From NCBI RefSeq assembly GCF_016907365.1, contig NZ_JAFBBV010000001.1:2480001-2544000 (forward strand): 64,000 nucleotides of DNA, read 5' to 3'. The position numbers were made by a program, and so were the translations under genes. This stretch comes from Oerskovia paurometabola. Lineage in GTDB: Bacteria; Actinomycetota; Actinomycetes; Actinomycetales; Cellulomonadaceae. A model generated the notes under the pieces. That model was not told the DNA's origin, made no database searches, and worked only from the letters and a program-made list of their open reading frames with translations. How positions within the stretch are numbered: the stretch's first letter is position 1; every line of letters begins with the position of its first letter. Shown piece by piece: positions 17,391 to 26,048 of this stretch.

Positions 17391-18437
17391 ATGTTGTCCG
17401 AGTCCTCCTCCCTGACCGTCACGACGATCACCGACCGCGCCGCCTGGGACGAGCAGGTGCTCGCGATGGGCGGCCACCCGCTCCAGCTCTGGGGGTGGGG
17501 CGAGGTCAAGGGGGCCGGGGCCTGGACGCCTCGCCGCCTGCAGGTCGTAGGGCCCGACGGGACCGTGCTGGGCCTCGCCCAGGTGCTGGTCCGCTCGCTG
17601 CCCGCGCAGTTCAAGGCGCTGAGCTACGTCCCGCGCGGACCGGTCGTCATGCCCGACGGCGTCGGGTATCCCGCGACGCGCTCGGCCGTGACCGAGGCCG
17701 TGGTGCAGTGGTGCCGCAAGAACGTGGGCGGCGTGGGCATCACGCTCGAACCCGACTGGGACGCCGGGACCTCGCTCGAGCTCGACGGCGCGGTCCCCGC
17801 GGTCAACCCCGTGCTCTACCCGACGACGCTGATCCTCGACCTGCGCAGGACGCCTGACGAGCTCATGGCCGACATGGCGAAGAAGACCCGCCAGTACATC
17901 CGCAAGTCGGAGCGCGAGGACCTGGAGTTCCGCGCCGTGACGACGCGCGGCGAGCTCGGGGCCTGCCTGCGCCTGTACCGCCAGACGGCCGAACGCGCGG
18001 GCTTCGGTCTGCACGAGGACTCCTACTACGAGCGAGTGTTCGACGAGCTGGGAGAGCACTCCCCCGTCTTCGCGGCCTTCGCGCGCTCGTCGGAGGGCGG
18101 CCCGCACGACCGGCCGGTCTCGTTCGTGTGGTTCGCGGCCTCGGCCCGGACGTCGTTCGAGCTGTACGGAGGGATGGACGAGGAGGGGCAGCGGCTGCGC
18201 GCCAACTACGGGCTCAAGTGGCACGCGATCAACGCGATGCGTGAGCGCGGCGTGGTGCGCTACGACGTCAACGGGCTCCTCAACGACGGGATCTCGACGT
18301 TCAAGCGCGGCTTCGCGAGCCACGAGGACGAGCTGGTCGGGAGCATCGACGTGCCGTTCTCCATGTGGTACACCGCCTGGAACAAGGGCCTGCCGACCGC
18401 CAAGAAGGTCGTGCGCAGGCTGCGCGGCGGGAGCTGA
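17391..18437 (+). CDS. FemX/FemAB-type peptidoglycan bridge aminoacyltransferase
   Basis: GNAT-fold enzyme that adds an amino acid from aminoacyl-tRNA to the stem peptide of lipid II. The 348-aa protein shows HPLQLWGWGEVK at residues 29-40, KKTRQYIRKSEREDLEF near 164 (FemX signature), RLYRQTAERAGFGLHEDSYY near 200, and FELYGGMDEEGQRLRANYGLKW near 255, continuing to YDVNGLLNDGISTFKRGF. I infer the first bridge residue (L-Thr or L-Ser in this group), preceding the D-Asp-ligase-like enzyme at 12478-13740. Confidence 0.9.
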   Translation: MLSESSSLTVTTITDRAAWDEQVLAMGGHPLQLWGWGEVKGAGAWTPRRLQVVGPDGTVLGLAQVLVRSLPAQFKALSYVPRGPVVMPDGVGYPATRSAVTEAVVQWCRKNVGGVGITLEPDWDAGTSLELDGAVPAVNPVLYPTTLILDLRRTPDELMADMAKKTRQYIRKSEREDLEFRAVTTRGELGACLRLYRQTAERAGFGLHEDSYYERVFDELGEHSPVFAAFARSSEGGPHDRPVSFVWFAASARTSFELYGGMDEEGQRLRANYGLKWHAINAMRERGVVRYDVNGLLNDGISTFKRGFASHEDELVGSIDVPFSMWYTAWNKGLPTAKKVVRRLRGGS

Positions 18438-18513
18438 GGACAGCACCCGGCGCGCCCGCACGCCCGGACCGCGCGAGACTGCGTATCGCCGCGCGCCCGC
18501 CCAGGCCGTGCCG

Positions 18514-18551
18514 ACGGACCCGTTCGAACCTCAGTGGTTGAGCGGGTCCGT
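18514..18551 (+). terminator. Hairpin downstream of femX
   Basis: ACGGACCCG pairs with CGGGTCCGT (9 bp); the enclosed segment contains a further AACC/GGTT pairing. No T tract. Probable terminator separating femX from the fadA promoter. Confidence 0.5.
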
Positions 18552-18594
18552 TGCTCGTCATCGATACTCGGTCTCACTGTTTCGTGCATTTTCC

Positions 18595-18618
18595 TGGTAC
18601 CGCGGGTAGCCTGTACCA
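18595..18618 (+). promoter_or_regulatory. fadA promoter with flanking inverted repeat
   Basis: TGGTAC and GTACCA flank 12 bp that contain the -10-like TAGCCT (18607-18612). An operator surrounding the -10 element is what a repressor-controlled beta-oxidation promoter would look like. The regulator is unknown. Confidence 0.5.
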
Positions 18619-18621
18619 ACG

Positions 18622-18639
18622 CTGAGCGGTGACGCTCAG
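18622..18639 (+). promoter_or_regulatory. 5' UTR stem-loop of fadA
   Basis: CTGAGCG and CGCTCAG form a 7-bp stem closed by GUGA, a GNRA tetraloop, between the inferred transcription start and the AGGAG ribosome binding site. Confidence 0.45.
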
Positions 18640-18668
18640 GGACACCGCCGTCCAGATCAGGAGAAGCC

Positions 18669-19931
18669 ATGACTGTGGCCAGCAAGGGTTCGGGTTCGCG
18701 CCGGACCGTCCGCGACGTCGTCTTCGTCGAGGGGGTGCGCACGCCGTTCGGCAAGGCCCGTCCCGACGGCATCTACGCGAACACCCGCGCCGACGACCTC
18801 GCCGTGAAGGCCGTGCGCGAGCTGCTGCGCCGACGCCCCGAGCTCCCCGTCGAGCGGATCGACGAGGTCGCGCTCGCCGCGACGACCCAGACGGGCGACC
18901 AGGGCCTGACCCTCGGACGCAGCGTCGCCGTGCTGGCCGGCCTGCCGAAGTCCGTCCCCGGCTTCGCGATCGACCGCATGTGCGCGGGTGCCATGACCGC
19001 TGTCACCACGACCGCGTCGGCCATCGCGATCGGCGCGCAGGACGTGACGCTCGCGGGCGGCCTCGAGCACATGGGCCACCACCCCATGGGCGAGGGCGCG
19101 GACCCCAACCCGCGCTTCGTCGCCGAGAAGCTCGTCGACTCGACGGCCCTGGTCATGGGATCGACGGCCGAGAACCTGCACGACCGCTTCCCGCACCTGA
19201 CCAAGGAGCGCGCGGACGCGTACGGCGTCGCGAGCCAGGCCAAGTACGCCAAGGCCCTCGCCAACGGCGACGTCACCCCGGACCTCGTCCCGGTCGCGCT
19301 GCGCGACCCGCAGCAGGGCTGGGGCCTGGCCACGGCCGACGAGCTTCCCCGCCCGGGCACGACCGTCGAGGACATCGCGAACCTCAAGACGCCCTTCCGC
19401 CCCGGCGGCAAGGTCACCGCGGGCAACGCGTCCCCGCTGACGGACGGCGCCGCGGTCGCGCTCCTCGCGGCGGGCGACGTCGCGGCCGAGCTCGGGCTGC
19501 CGGCCCGCATGCGCCTCGTGTCGTTCGCGTACGTGGGCGTCGACCCCGAGGTCATGGGCATCGGGCCCATCCCCTCGACCGAGAAGGCGCTGGCCCAGGC
19601 CGGGCTGAGCATCGAGGACATCGGCCTGTTCGAGATCAACGAGGCCTTCGCCGTGCAGGTCCTGTCGTTCCTCGATCACTTCGGCCTGCCCGACGACGAC
19701 GCGCGCGTCAACCAGTACGGCGGCGCGATCGCGGTGGGTCACCCCCTCGCGGCGTCGGGTGTACGCCTCATGACGCAGCTGGCGCGCCAGTTCGAGCAGC
19801 ACCCCGAGGTCCGCTACGGCCTGACCACGATGTGCGTGGGCCTGGGGATGGGCGGCACCGTGATCTGGGAGAACCCGCACCACGCCGACTACTCGGGCCA
19901 CACGACCGACGAGACGAACGGGGAGAACTGA
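18669..19931 (+). CDS. fadA: Acetyl-CoA C-acyltransferase (3-ketoacyl-CoA thiolase)
   Basis: Cleaves 3-ketoacyl-CoA in fatty acid beta-oxidation. The 420-aa thiolase has the nucleophile Cys in DRMCAGAM near 105, the active His in NEAFAVQ near 327, GHPLAASGVR near 358, and the second Cys in MCVGLGMGG near 388. The ATG has a strong AGGAGAAG ribosome binding site. The fadB-like partner begins 3 nt after its stop, a classic two-gene operon. An operator-like inverted repeat overlaps its promoter. Confidence 0.95.
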   Translation: MTVASKGSGSRRTVRDVVFVEGVRTPFGKARPDGIYANTRADDLAVKAVRELLRRRPELPVERIDEVALAATTQTGDQGLTLGRSVAVLAGLPKSVPGFAIDRMCAGAMTAVTTTASAIAIGAQDVTLAGGLEHMGHHPMGEGADPNPRFVAEKLVDSTALVMGSTAENLHDRFPHLTKERADAYGVASQAKYAKALANGDVTPDLVPVALRDPQQGWGLATADELPRPGTTVEDIANLKTPFRPGGKVTAGNASPLTDGAAVALLAAGDVAAELGLPARMRLVSFAYVGVDPEVMGIGPIPSTEKALAQAGLSIEDIGLFEINEAFAVQVLSFLDHFGLPDDDARVNQYGGAIAVGHPLAASGVRLMTQLARQFEQHPEVRYGLTTMCVGLGMGGTVIWENPHHADYSGHTTDETNGEN

Positions 19932-19934
19932 CCC

Positions 19935-22061
19935 ATGAGCACCCAGACGACAGCGCCTCGTGCCGAGCGCGTGACCCACTCCCTCGTCCGTGACGTCGAG
20001 CTGCCGGGCGGGGCGGGCACGCTCGCGCTCCTCACCCTCGACAACGGCCTCGACCACACCAAGCCCACGACGCTCGGGCCGGGCGGCATCGCCGAGCTCA
20101 CGGCCGCCCTGACCGCGCTCCAGGCGCGCGCGGCGCGCGGCGAGATCGCGGCCGTCGCCGTCACGGGCAAGCCCTACTTCCTCGCGGCGGGCGCCGACCT
20201 CACGCAGGTCGCCACGGTGCGTACCCGCGACGAGGCGCTCGAGCTGGGCCGCGGCGGCCACGCCGCCTACCGCCTGCTGGGCGAGATGGGCGTCCCGACG
20301 TTCGCGTACATCAACGGCCTGGCCCTGGGCGGTGGCCTCGAGGTCGCGCTCAACTGCGACTACCGCACGGTCGCGACCGACGCCCCCGCGCTCGCGCTCC
20401 CCGAGGTCGGCCTCGGCCTGGTGCCGGGCTGGGGCGGCGCATACATCGTGCCGCGCCTCGTGGGCATCGAGAAGGCCATGGACGTCGTCCTCACGCGCCC
20501 GAGCGCCAACAAGCCGTTCAAGGCCAAGGAGGCCTTCGAGATCGGACTGGCCGACGCGCTGTTCGAGGCACCGGACTTCCTCGAGTCCTCGATCCGCTGG
20601 ACCGCCGACGTCGTGCGCGGCACCACGGTCGTCGAGCGCCGCGAGCTCGACCCCGCCCCGGTGTGGGACGCGGTCGTGGCAGGTGCGCGCAAGCAGCTCG
20701 ACGCCGTCGTGCACGGGTCCCGGCCCGCGCCGTACCGGGCCCTGGACCTCCTGGCCGCGGCACGCACCGCGACCAAGGACGAGGCCTTCGCGGCCGAGGA
20801 CGAGGCCCTGGCGGACCTCATCATGTCCGACGAGATGCGCGCGAGCGTCTACGCGTTCCAGCTCGTCTCGCACGGCAAGCGCCCCGCGGGCGCCCCGGAC
20901 CCGAAGCTCGCCCGCCCGGTCACCTCGGTCGGGATCGTGGGCGCGGGCCTCATGGCGGCCCAGCTCGCGCTGCTGTTCGCACAGCGCCTGGGCGTGCCCG
21001 TGACGATGCGCGACCTCGACGCCGAGCGCGTGCAGCACGGGCTCGACTACGTCCGCACGACGGTCGAGAAGCTCGTCACGACGGGCCGCATGAGCAAGGA
21101 CACGGGGGCCAAGGTCCTGTCCTCGGTCCATGGGACCACCGACATCACCGAGTTCTCGCGCTGCGACTTCGTGATCGAGGCCGTGACCGAGGTCCTGGGC
21201 CTCAAGAAGAAGGTCTTCGCCGAGCTCGAGGGCATCATCGCCCCCGACACGATCCTCGCGACCAACACCTCGGCCCTGTCCGTGACCGAGATGGCCGCAG
21301 ACCTGGCACACCCCGAGCGGGTCGTGGGGCTGCACTTCTTCAACCCCGTCGCGCAGATGCCGCTCGTGGAGGTCGTCCGGGCCGAGAAGACCTCGGACGA
21401 GGCCCTCGCCACGGCCTTCGCGGTCTCCAAGGCCCTGCGCAAGACCGCGGTGGGCGTCGCCGACCGCCCGGGCTTCGTGGTCAACCGCCTGCTCGTGCTG
21501 CTCCTGGGCAAGATCGTGGAGGCCGTCGAGAACGGCACCTCGGTCGAGGTCGCCGACCGCGCGCTGCGTCCCCTGGGCCTGCCCATGGGGCCGTTCGCGC
21601 TGTTCGACCTCGTGGGCCCCGCCGTGGGCCTGCACGTCCTGACGTCGCTGCGCGAGGACCTGGGCGACCGCTTCCCGTCCTCCCCCGGGCTCGAGAAGCT
21701 CGTGGCCGAGGGCACCAAGGTCGTCCTGCCCGCCCCGGCGCGCGGCATTCCTGCGAGCGTCGACCCGGCGATCCAGGCCTACTTCGGCACGGGTGAGGCC
21801 GGTGGTCCGGGCGCGCTCGACGAGGCGGGCGTGCTCGACGCGGTCCTGACCGCTCTCACGACGGAGATCGGCCACATGCTCGACGAGGGCGTCGTCCAGG
21901 GCCCCGAGCAGATCGACCTCTGCATGATCCTGGGTGCGGGCTGGCCGTTCCACGACGGCGGCATCACGCCGTACCTCGACCGCACGGGGTACTCGGAGAA
22001 GGTCCTGGGCCGCCGTCTCCTGCCCGACGGCGTCGCGAACGTCCCGGCGCAGGTCGCCTGA
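19935..22061 (+). CDS. fadB: Multifunctional enoyl-CoA hydratase / 3-hydroxyacyl-CoA dehydrogenase
   Basis: The alpha subunit of the trifunctional beta-oxidation complex, 708 aa. The N-terminal crotonase domain (residues ~1-200) has FLAAGADLTQV and INGLALGGGLEVALNCDYR. The NAD-binding dehydrogenase domain starts near 330 (SVGIVGAGLMAAQLA) with VGLHFFNPVAQMPLVEVV near 460 and DRPGFVVNRLL near 510; two C-terminal helical repeats follow. It partners fadA immediately upstream. Confidence 0.95.
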   Translation: MSTQTTAPRAERVTHSLVRDVELPGGAGTLALLTLDNGLDHTKPTTLGPGGIAELTAALTALQARAARGEIAAVAVTGKPYFLAAGADLTQVATVRTRDEALELGRGGHAAYRLLGEMGVPTFAYINGLALGGGLEVALNCDYRTVATDAPALALPEVGLGLVPGWGGAYIVPRLVGIEKAMDVVLTRPSANKPFKAKEAFEIGLADALFEAPDFLESSIRWTADVVRGTTVVERRELDPAPVWDAVVAGARKQLDAVVHGSRPAPYRALDLLAAARTATKDEAFAAEDEALADLIMSDEMRASVYAFQLVSHGKRPAGAPDPKLARPVTSVGIVGAGLMAAQLALLFAQRLGVPVTMRDLDAERVQHGLDYVRTTVEKLVTTGRMSKDTGAKVLSSVHGTTDITEFSRCDFVIEAVTEVLGLKKKVFAELEGIIAPDTILATNTSALSVTEMAADLAHPERVVGLHFFNPVAQMPLVEVVRAEKTSDEALATAFAVSKALRKTAVGVADRPGFVVNRLLVLLLGKIVEAVENGTSVEVADRALRPLGLPMGPFALFDLVGPAVGLHVLTSLREDLGDRFPSSPGLEKLVAEGTKVVLPAPARGIPASVDPAIQAYFGTGEAGGPGALDEAGVLDAVLTALTTEIGHMLDEGVVQGPEQIDLCMILGAGWPFHDGGITPYLDRTGYSEKVLGRRLLPDGVANVPAQVA

Positions 22062-22081
22062 CGCGTCGCTCGCCTCCGTCT

Positions 22082-22136
22082 GCCGAACCCGAGGGGGTCG
22101 GGCACCTCCGAGTTGCCCGACCCCCTCGGGTTCGGC
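22082..22136. terminator. Long perfect hairpin after fadB
   Basis: 23-bp perfect arms beginning GCCGAACCCGAGGGGG and ending in the reverse complement, with a 9-nt loop (22105-22113). No T tract. It ends the fadAB operon 20 bp past the stop. Confidence 0.8.
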
Positions 22137-22278
22137 GTCTGCCAGCCGGGTCGCAGGGAGCGGTGGTGACGCGACGCGGTGATAGCGTCGCGGGGCGCTC
22201 GATCCGTGGCACCTCTGCCGCCGGTCGTCGCCAGGAAGCCCTGCTCCCCCGCCGACGTCCCCCAGGAGTTCCCGCCCG

Positions 22279-24570
22279 ATGACCGCGCTCGACGTTCCCC
22301 GCCCGACGCCCGACCAGGCGCAGGGCGTCGTCGCCCGGGCCGACGAGGTCGCGGCGCTGCTCTCGGGGCTCGCCGGGGCGCCCGCCCGGTTCCGCGAGCA
22401 CGTGCGCACCGCGTTCGGCTCCAGCCAGGAGGACAAGGTCCTGGGCGAGCTCTCGGCGATCGGGGTCGAGCGGCTGCGCGAGGTCAGCGGTGAGCGGCTG
22501 CGCGTCGGTCGCCTGGTCGACGGGGGCATCACGACCGTCGGAGCCGTGCTGCGCGCGGGACCCGCCGGGCTCGAACGGCTGCCCGGGATCGGCCCGCAGA
22601 CCGCGACGCACTGTCTCGCGGCCGCGGCGCAGATCGCCCACGCCGTCCAGGAGACACTGCGGTTCCGGATCGACGACGCCCCCGGCGACCCGTACACGAC
22701 CGGCCTCGTCCAGGCCCTCGCGGGGCTCGACGCAGCACGCACGGGAGCAACGCGGCACCGGCAGGTGATGGTCACGTTCCTCGAGGGGCACACCGAGCAC
22801 CGGGTCGCGGCCCAGGAGGCGACCCGCGCGGTCCGGACCTTCTTCTCGCTGCCCGCGCGGCGCCGTCGGGCAGCGGACGCCGTGCGCGACCTCGCGCGGC
22901 TGGTCGCCGACGTCGAGCGGTCCGGGGCCGTCGCGGCCGCCGAGCGCATCGCCGCCCTCGACGGCGCACCCGTCGACGCCTTCGAGGCGTGGACCGACTT
23001 CCGGGCGCGCTCGGCGACGTACTACGCGCTGCTCGACGACGTCGTGGACATCGGGCGCGACCTCGGGGCCACCGAGGGCCACCTGCCGCCCGACCTCCTC
23101 GCCCGGGTGAACGACCAGCCGCTCGACCAGTCGCTCCTGACCGCCTCGCTGCGCGGGTACCAGGCGTTCGGGGCGCGCTACGCCCTCGCCCAGCGACGCA
23201 CGATCCTGGGCGACGAGATGGGCCTGGGCAAGACCGTGCAGGCCATCGCCGCGATGGCGCACCTCGCCGCGGGCGGCGCGACGCACTTCCTCGTGGTGTG
23301 CCCCGCGAGCGTCATGACGAGCTGGGTGCGCGAGGTCGCGCGGCACAGCACGCTGCGCTCGCTCGACGTCCACGGCCCCGAGCGCGCCGAGGAGGCCGCG
23401 CAGTGGGCGCGCGAGGGCGGCGTGGCCGTGACGACGTTCGAGCAGGTCGGGCTCCTGCCGCTCGACCTGCCCACGCCCGCGATGCTCGTGGTCGACGAGG
23501 CGCACTACGTCAAGAACCCCGAGGCCAAGAGGTCGCAGGCCGTGGCCGCCTGGGCGGGGCGCTCCGAGCACGTGCTGTTCCTGACCGGCACGGTGATGGA
23601 GAACCGCGTCGAGGAGTTCCGACGCCTCGTGGCCTACCTCCAGCCTGACGTCGCCGAGCAGGTGAACGCCGCGCACGGCGCCGCGGGAGCCGAGAGGTTC
23701 CGGCTCGCCGTGGCCCCCGTGTACCTCCGGCGCAACCAGGAGGACGTGCTCGAGGAGCTGCCCGAGCTCGTCCAGGTCGAGGAGTGGGAGTCGTTCGGCC
23801 CGGCCGACGGCGCCGCCTACCGTGCCGCGGTGCGCGAGGGCAGCTTCATGGCCATGCGCCGGGCCGCGTACGCCGTCGACCACCCCGAGGACTCGGCCAA
23901 GGTGCGCCGGCTCGTCGAGCTCGTCGAGGAGGCCACGGGGAACGGCCGCAAGGTCGTGGTGTTCACGTACTTCCGCGACGTCGTCGACCTCGTGGTGCGC
24001 GCGCTGGGCGACCTCGCGGCCGGACCGCTCACGGGATCCGTGGGGGCGAGCGCCCGCCAGACGATCCTCGACGACTTCACGGCCTCGCCCGTCCCGCGAG
24101 CGCTCGTGAGCCAGATCGACGTGGGCGGGGTCGGCGTCAACCTCCAGGCCGCGTCCGTCGTCATCCTGTGCGAGCCGCAGGTCAAGCCCACGACCGAGGC
24201 CCAGGCCGTCGCACGCGCCCACCGCATGGGCCAGGTGCGCACCGTGCAGGTCCACCGGCTGCTCGTCGCCGACACGGTCGACGAGCGCATGGTCGAGATC
24301 CTCGGGACCAAGGCCAGGCTGTTCGACGCCTACGCGCGACGCAGCGTGCTGGCCGACGCGCTGCCGGGCGCGGTCGACGTGTCGGAAGCCCGGCTCGCGC
24401 AGACGATCGTCGCGGCCGAGCAGGCGCGGTGGCTGGGCGGGGAGCCGGTCGTGGGTGGCGGCGGTGCGACGGTCGCCCAGGGGATCGTGGCGGACGGCGA
24501 GGTGCGGGACGCCGAGGTGCAGGACGCGCTGGTCGACGCGCCGCGGGGCGACGGCGACGCCGACCTGTGA
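22279..24570 (+). CDS. SNF2-family DEAD/DEAH helicase with N-terminal HhH domain
   Basis: A 763-aa Swi2/Snf2 ATPase. Residues ~90-115 hold a helix-hairpin-helix (LERLPGIGPQTA) in an N-terminal region of unknown fold. The helicase core runs ~290-680: motif I GDEMGLGKTVQ, Ia VVCPASVMTSWVRE, motif II VVDEAHYVKNP, motif III LTGTVMENR, motif V QIDVGGVGVNLQ, and motif VI AVARAHRMGQVR. It probably remodels protein-DNA complexes; no methylase or nuclease partner lies nearby. The ATG at 22279 was chosen as the first in-frame start after the fadB terminator. Confidence 0.88.
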   Translation: MTALDVPRPTPDQAQGVVARADEVAALLSGLAGAPARFREHVRTAFGSSQEDKVLGELSAIGVERLREVSGERLRVGRLVDGGITTVGAVLRAGPAGLERLPGIGPQTATHCLAAAAQIAHAVQETLRFRIDDAPGDPYTTGLVQALAGLDAARTGATRHRQVMVTFLEGHTEHRVAAQEATRAVRTFFSLPARRRRAADAVRDLARLVADVERSGAVAAAERIAALDGAPVDAFEAWTDFRARSATYYALLDDVVDIGRDLGATEGHLPPDLLARVNDQPLDQSLLTASLRGYQAFGARYALAQRRTILGDEMGLGKTVQAIAAMAHLAAGGATHFLVVCPASVMTSWVREVARHSTLRSLDVHGPERAEEAAQWAREGGVAVTTFEQVGLLPLDLPTPAMLVVDEAHYVKNPEAKRSQAVAAWAGRSEHVLFLTGTVMENRVEEFRRLVAYLQPDVAEQVNAAHGAAGAERFRLAVAPVYLRRNQEDVLEELPELVQVEEWESFGPADGAAYRAAVREGSFMAMRRAAYAVDHPEDSAKVRRLVELVEEATGNGRKVVVFTYFRDVVDLVVRALGDLAAGPLTGSVGASARQTILDDFTASPVPRALVSQIDVGGVGVNLQAASVVILCEPQVKPTTEAQAVARAHRMGQVRTVQVHRLLVADTVDERMVEILGTKARLFDAYARRSVLADALPGAVDVSEARLAQTIVAAEQARWLGGEPVVGGGGATVAQGIVADGEVRDAEVQDALVDAPRGDGDADL

Positions 24571-24611
24571 CGACGTCCCGCCGGTCAGGCGCCGCACAGG
24601 TCCATGGAGTC

Positions 24612-25013
24612 ATGCGCGTGGACACTCTGGACCAGATCCTCGGGCGACTCGTCGGTTGCGAGCTCGCGTCGGTGCAGTTCGTCCGGGACTACGTGCAGCT
24701 GCGGTTCGAACCGTCGTCGGGGCCAGACGAACCCGTCCTGACGTGCAACGCGCCGCCCGTCGTCGAGCAGGACGGCCGTCGACTCTCCGACGGCGACGGA
24801 GGGTGGGCGGACGCGCTGCGCGCGCTCATCGGCCAGACGGTGATCGGGACGGACGCGACGACCGGGATCGGGATCCACTTCGAGAGCGGCCCGCTGCGGA
24901 TGTCGCCGACCCGGGACGAGCTGACCGGGCCGGAGATCGCGCTCCTCACCGGTTTCGAGGACGGCGTCTGGATGGTCTGGCGACACGGCGAGCCGCCGTT
25001 CGAGGACGGCTGA
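24612..25013 (+). CDS. Small hypothetical protein (133 aa)
   Basis: Family not recognised. A mixed alpha/beta protein beginning MRVDTLDQILGRLVGCELAS with a C-terminal EDGVWMVWRHGEPPFEDG. No signal or membrane segment. The ATG has GGAG three bases upstream. It lies 41 bp after the SNF2 gene and 50 bp before another orphan. Style (short, acidic, isolated) is reminiscent of immunity or SUKH-like proteins, but that is only an impression. Confidence 0.65.
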   Translation: MRVDTLDQILGRLVGCELASVQFVRDYVQLRFEPSSGPDEPVLTCNAPPVVEQDGRRLSDGDGGWADALRALIGQTVIGTDATTGIGIHFESGPLRMSPTRDELTGPEIALLTGFEDGVWMVWRHGEPPFEDG

Positions 25014-25063
25014 AGGTCCCAGCCCGCACGGAAGACGCCGGCCGGGCCGCTACAGTCGGCCGC

Positions 25064-25351
25064 ATGCCGCTCCCCGACGACGTCGCCCAGCTCCTGCGAG
25101 ATCGCCCCGCAGAGGAGATCTGGCTGTCCGTGCTGCCTCCCGCGACCGAGTTCGACGCCGTCGCGCGCGCCACGGGCCTCACCCCGATCGGCAGAGGCTG
25201 GGCGGAGGTCGGGGCCGACGGCGCACGCCAGCTGCTGACCACCCTGCTGCGGATCGGCATCGCCCATGCCGACGAGATCATGCCCGAGCATCGTGCCCGA
25301 CGGCTCGCCGAGGAGTTCATCAGCTCCTTCGGCGAGCACGACGCTCGGTAG
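25064..25351 (+). CDS. Small hypothetical protein (95 aa)
   Basis: No recognised family. Sequence MPLPDDVAQLLRDRPAEEIW, then an ATGLTPIGRGWAEVG turn, then helices ending in EEFISSFGEHDAR. TACAGT (25051-25056) is 7 nt before the ATG, fitting the leaderless pattern seen elsewhere. The reading frame reopens directly after its TAG (see 25352-25570). Confidence 0.65.
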   Translation: MPLPDDVAQLLRDRPAEEIWLSVLPPATEFDAVARATGLTPIGRGWAEVGADGARQLLTTLLRIGIAHADEIMPEHRARRLAEEFISSFGEHDAR

Positions 25352-25570
25352 GCGACCAACTGCGCTCCCTCGAAGGAACGCCTCCGGAACTTCGGTGATT
25401 CGGCGGTCGGGAGCGCTCCCGACGACGCGACTCCTTCCACCGACCTCTGGTTCGGCTCGTTGCTGGAGTCCGGCGGCTGGACCCCTGCGACGGAGCACAC
25501 CTTCGACACGGGCCTCGTGGTCCTGGGCGAGTCGAGCTCGGGGTGCTACTGGGTGGCTGAGGAGGACTAG
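25352..25570 (+). pseudogene. 3' remnant of a protein-coding gene
   Basis: The 72 codons after the TAG at 25349-25351, in the same frame, read as plausible protein (LWFGSLLESGGWTPATEHT, then GLVVLGESSSGCYWVAEED) and end in TAG. There is no credible start codon or ribosome binding site; only in-frame TTG and GTG late in the segment. It looks like the C-terminal end of a decayed gene, or, less likely, a readthrough extension of the 95-aa gene. The parent family is not recognised. Confidence 0.5.
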
Positions 25571-25604
25571 GCGTCGAACGTGACTGCCATGGCGGTCACG
25601 GGCC

Positions 25605-26048
25605 TCACCCCGCGACGTCGTCGGTCTTGAGGTCGTCGACGAACGCCTGGAACTCGTCGAGCTCGTCCGGGCAGTAGATCTCGATGATGAGGAGCTGGCC
25701 CTGGACCACGCGGCTGTCGGCGATGACGGGCCGGGCGCCAGGGCCCGAGGCGCCGTTCGCGAGCTGCGCGAGCAGCGTCGCCCGACTGAGCGCCTCGTTC
25801 GGGTTGGCGCACGTCGCGCCGCCGTCGTCGCCGAGGACGCGCACGACCTGGTCCTTGTCCGGGGTGCGCACCCCCGCGTCCTCGAGCGCCGCGATCAGCT
25901 CGTCAGCCTTCTCCGACGCACGTGCCGACTCTCTGACGGTGGTGAACGCGAGGATCCCCCACACGACCATCGCGACGAGGACCACGCACGCGCCGATGTA
26001 GATCCACCGGCGCTCGTGCCGCGGCTGGTTCTCCTCCGGCGTGCTCAT
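25605..26048 (-). CDS. Single-pass membrane protein of unknown function (147 aa)
   Basis: A short cytoplasmic N-terminus (~15 residues) precedes one transmembrane segment (residues ~16-37, WIYIGACVVLVAMVVWGILA) and an extracellular domain with two cysteines (ATCANP; IYCPDE) that could form a disulfide. Its ATG overlaps the stop of the upstream permease gene (ATGA), implying cotranslation and possibly a partner role for the transporter. Family not recognised. Confidence 0.75.
   Translation of the reverse strand: MSTPEENQPRHERRWIYIGACVVLVAMVVWGILAFTTVRESARASEKADELIAALEDAGVRTPDKDQVVRVLGDDGGATCANPNEALSRATLLAQLANGASGPGARPVIADSRVVQGQLLIIEIYCPDELDEFQAFVDDLKTDDVAG

Noticed and set aside
18657..22949. 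Antisense open frame of over 1,400 codons across fadA/fadB
   Set aside because: Mirror of strongly conserved beta-oxidation genes; composition is non-protein-like and there is no ribosome site.
22279..24570. DISARM or other named defence system
   Set aside because: Only an SNF2 protein is present. No methylase, phospholipase-D or DUF1998 partner is nearby, and the neighbours are housekeeping or unrecognised genes.
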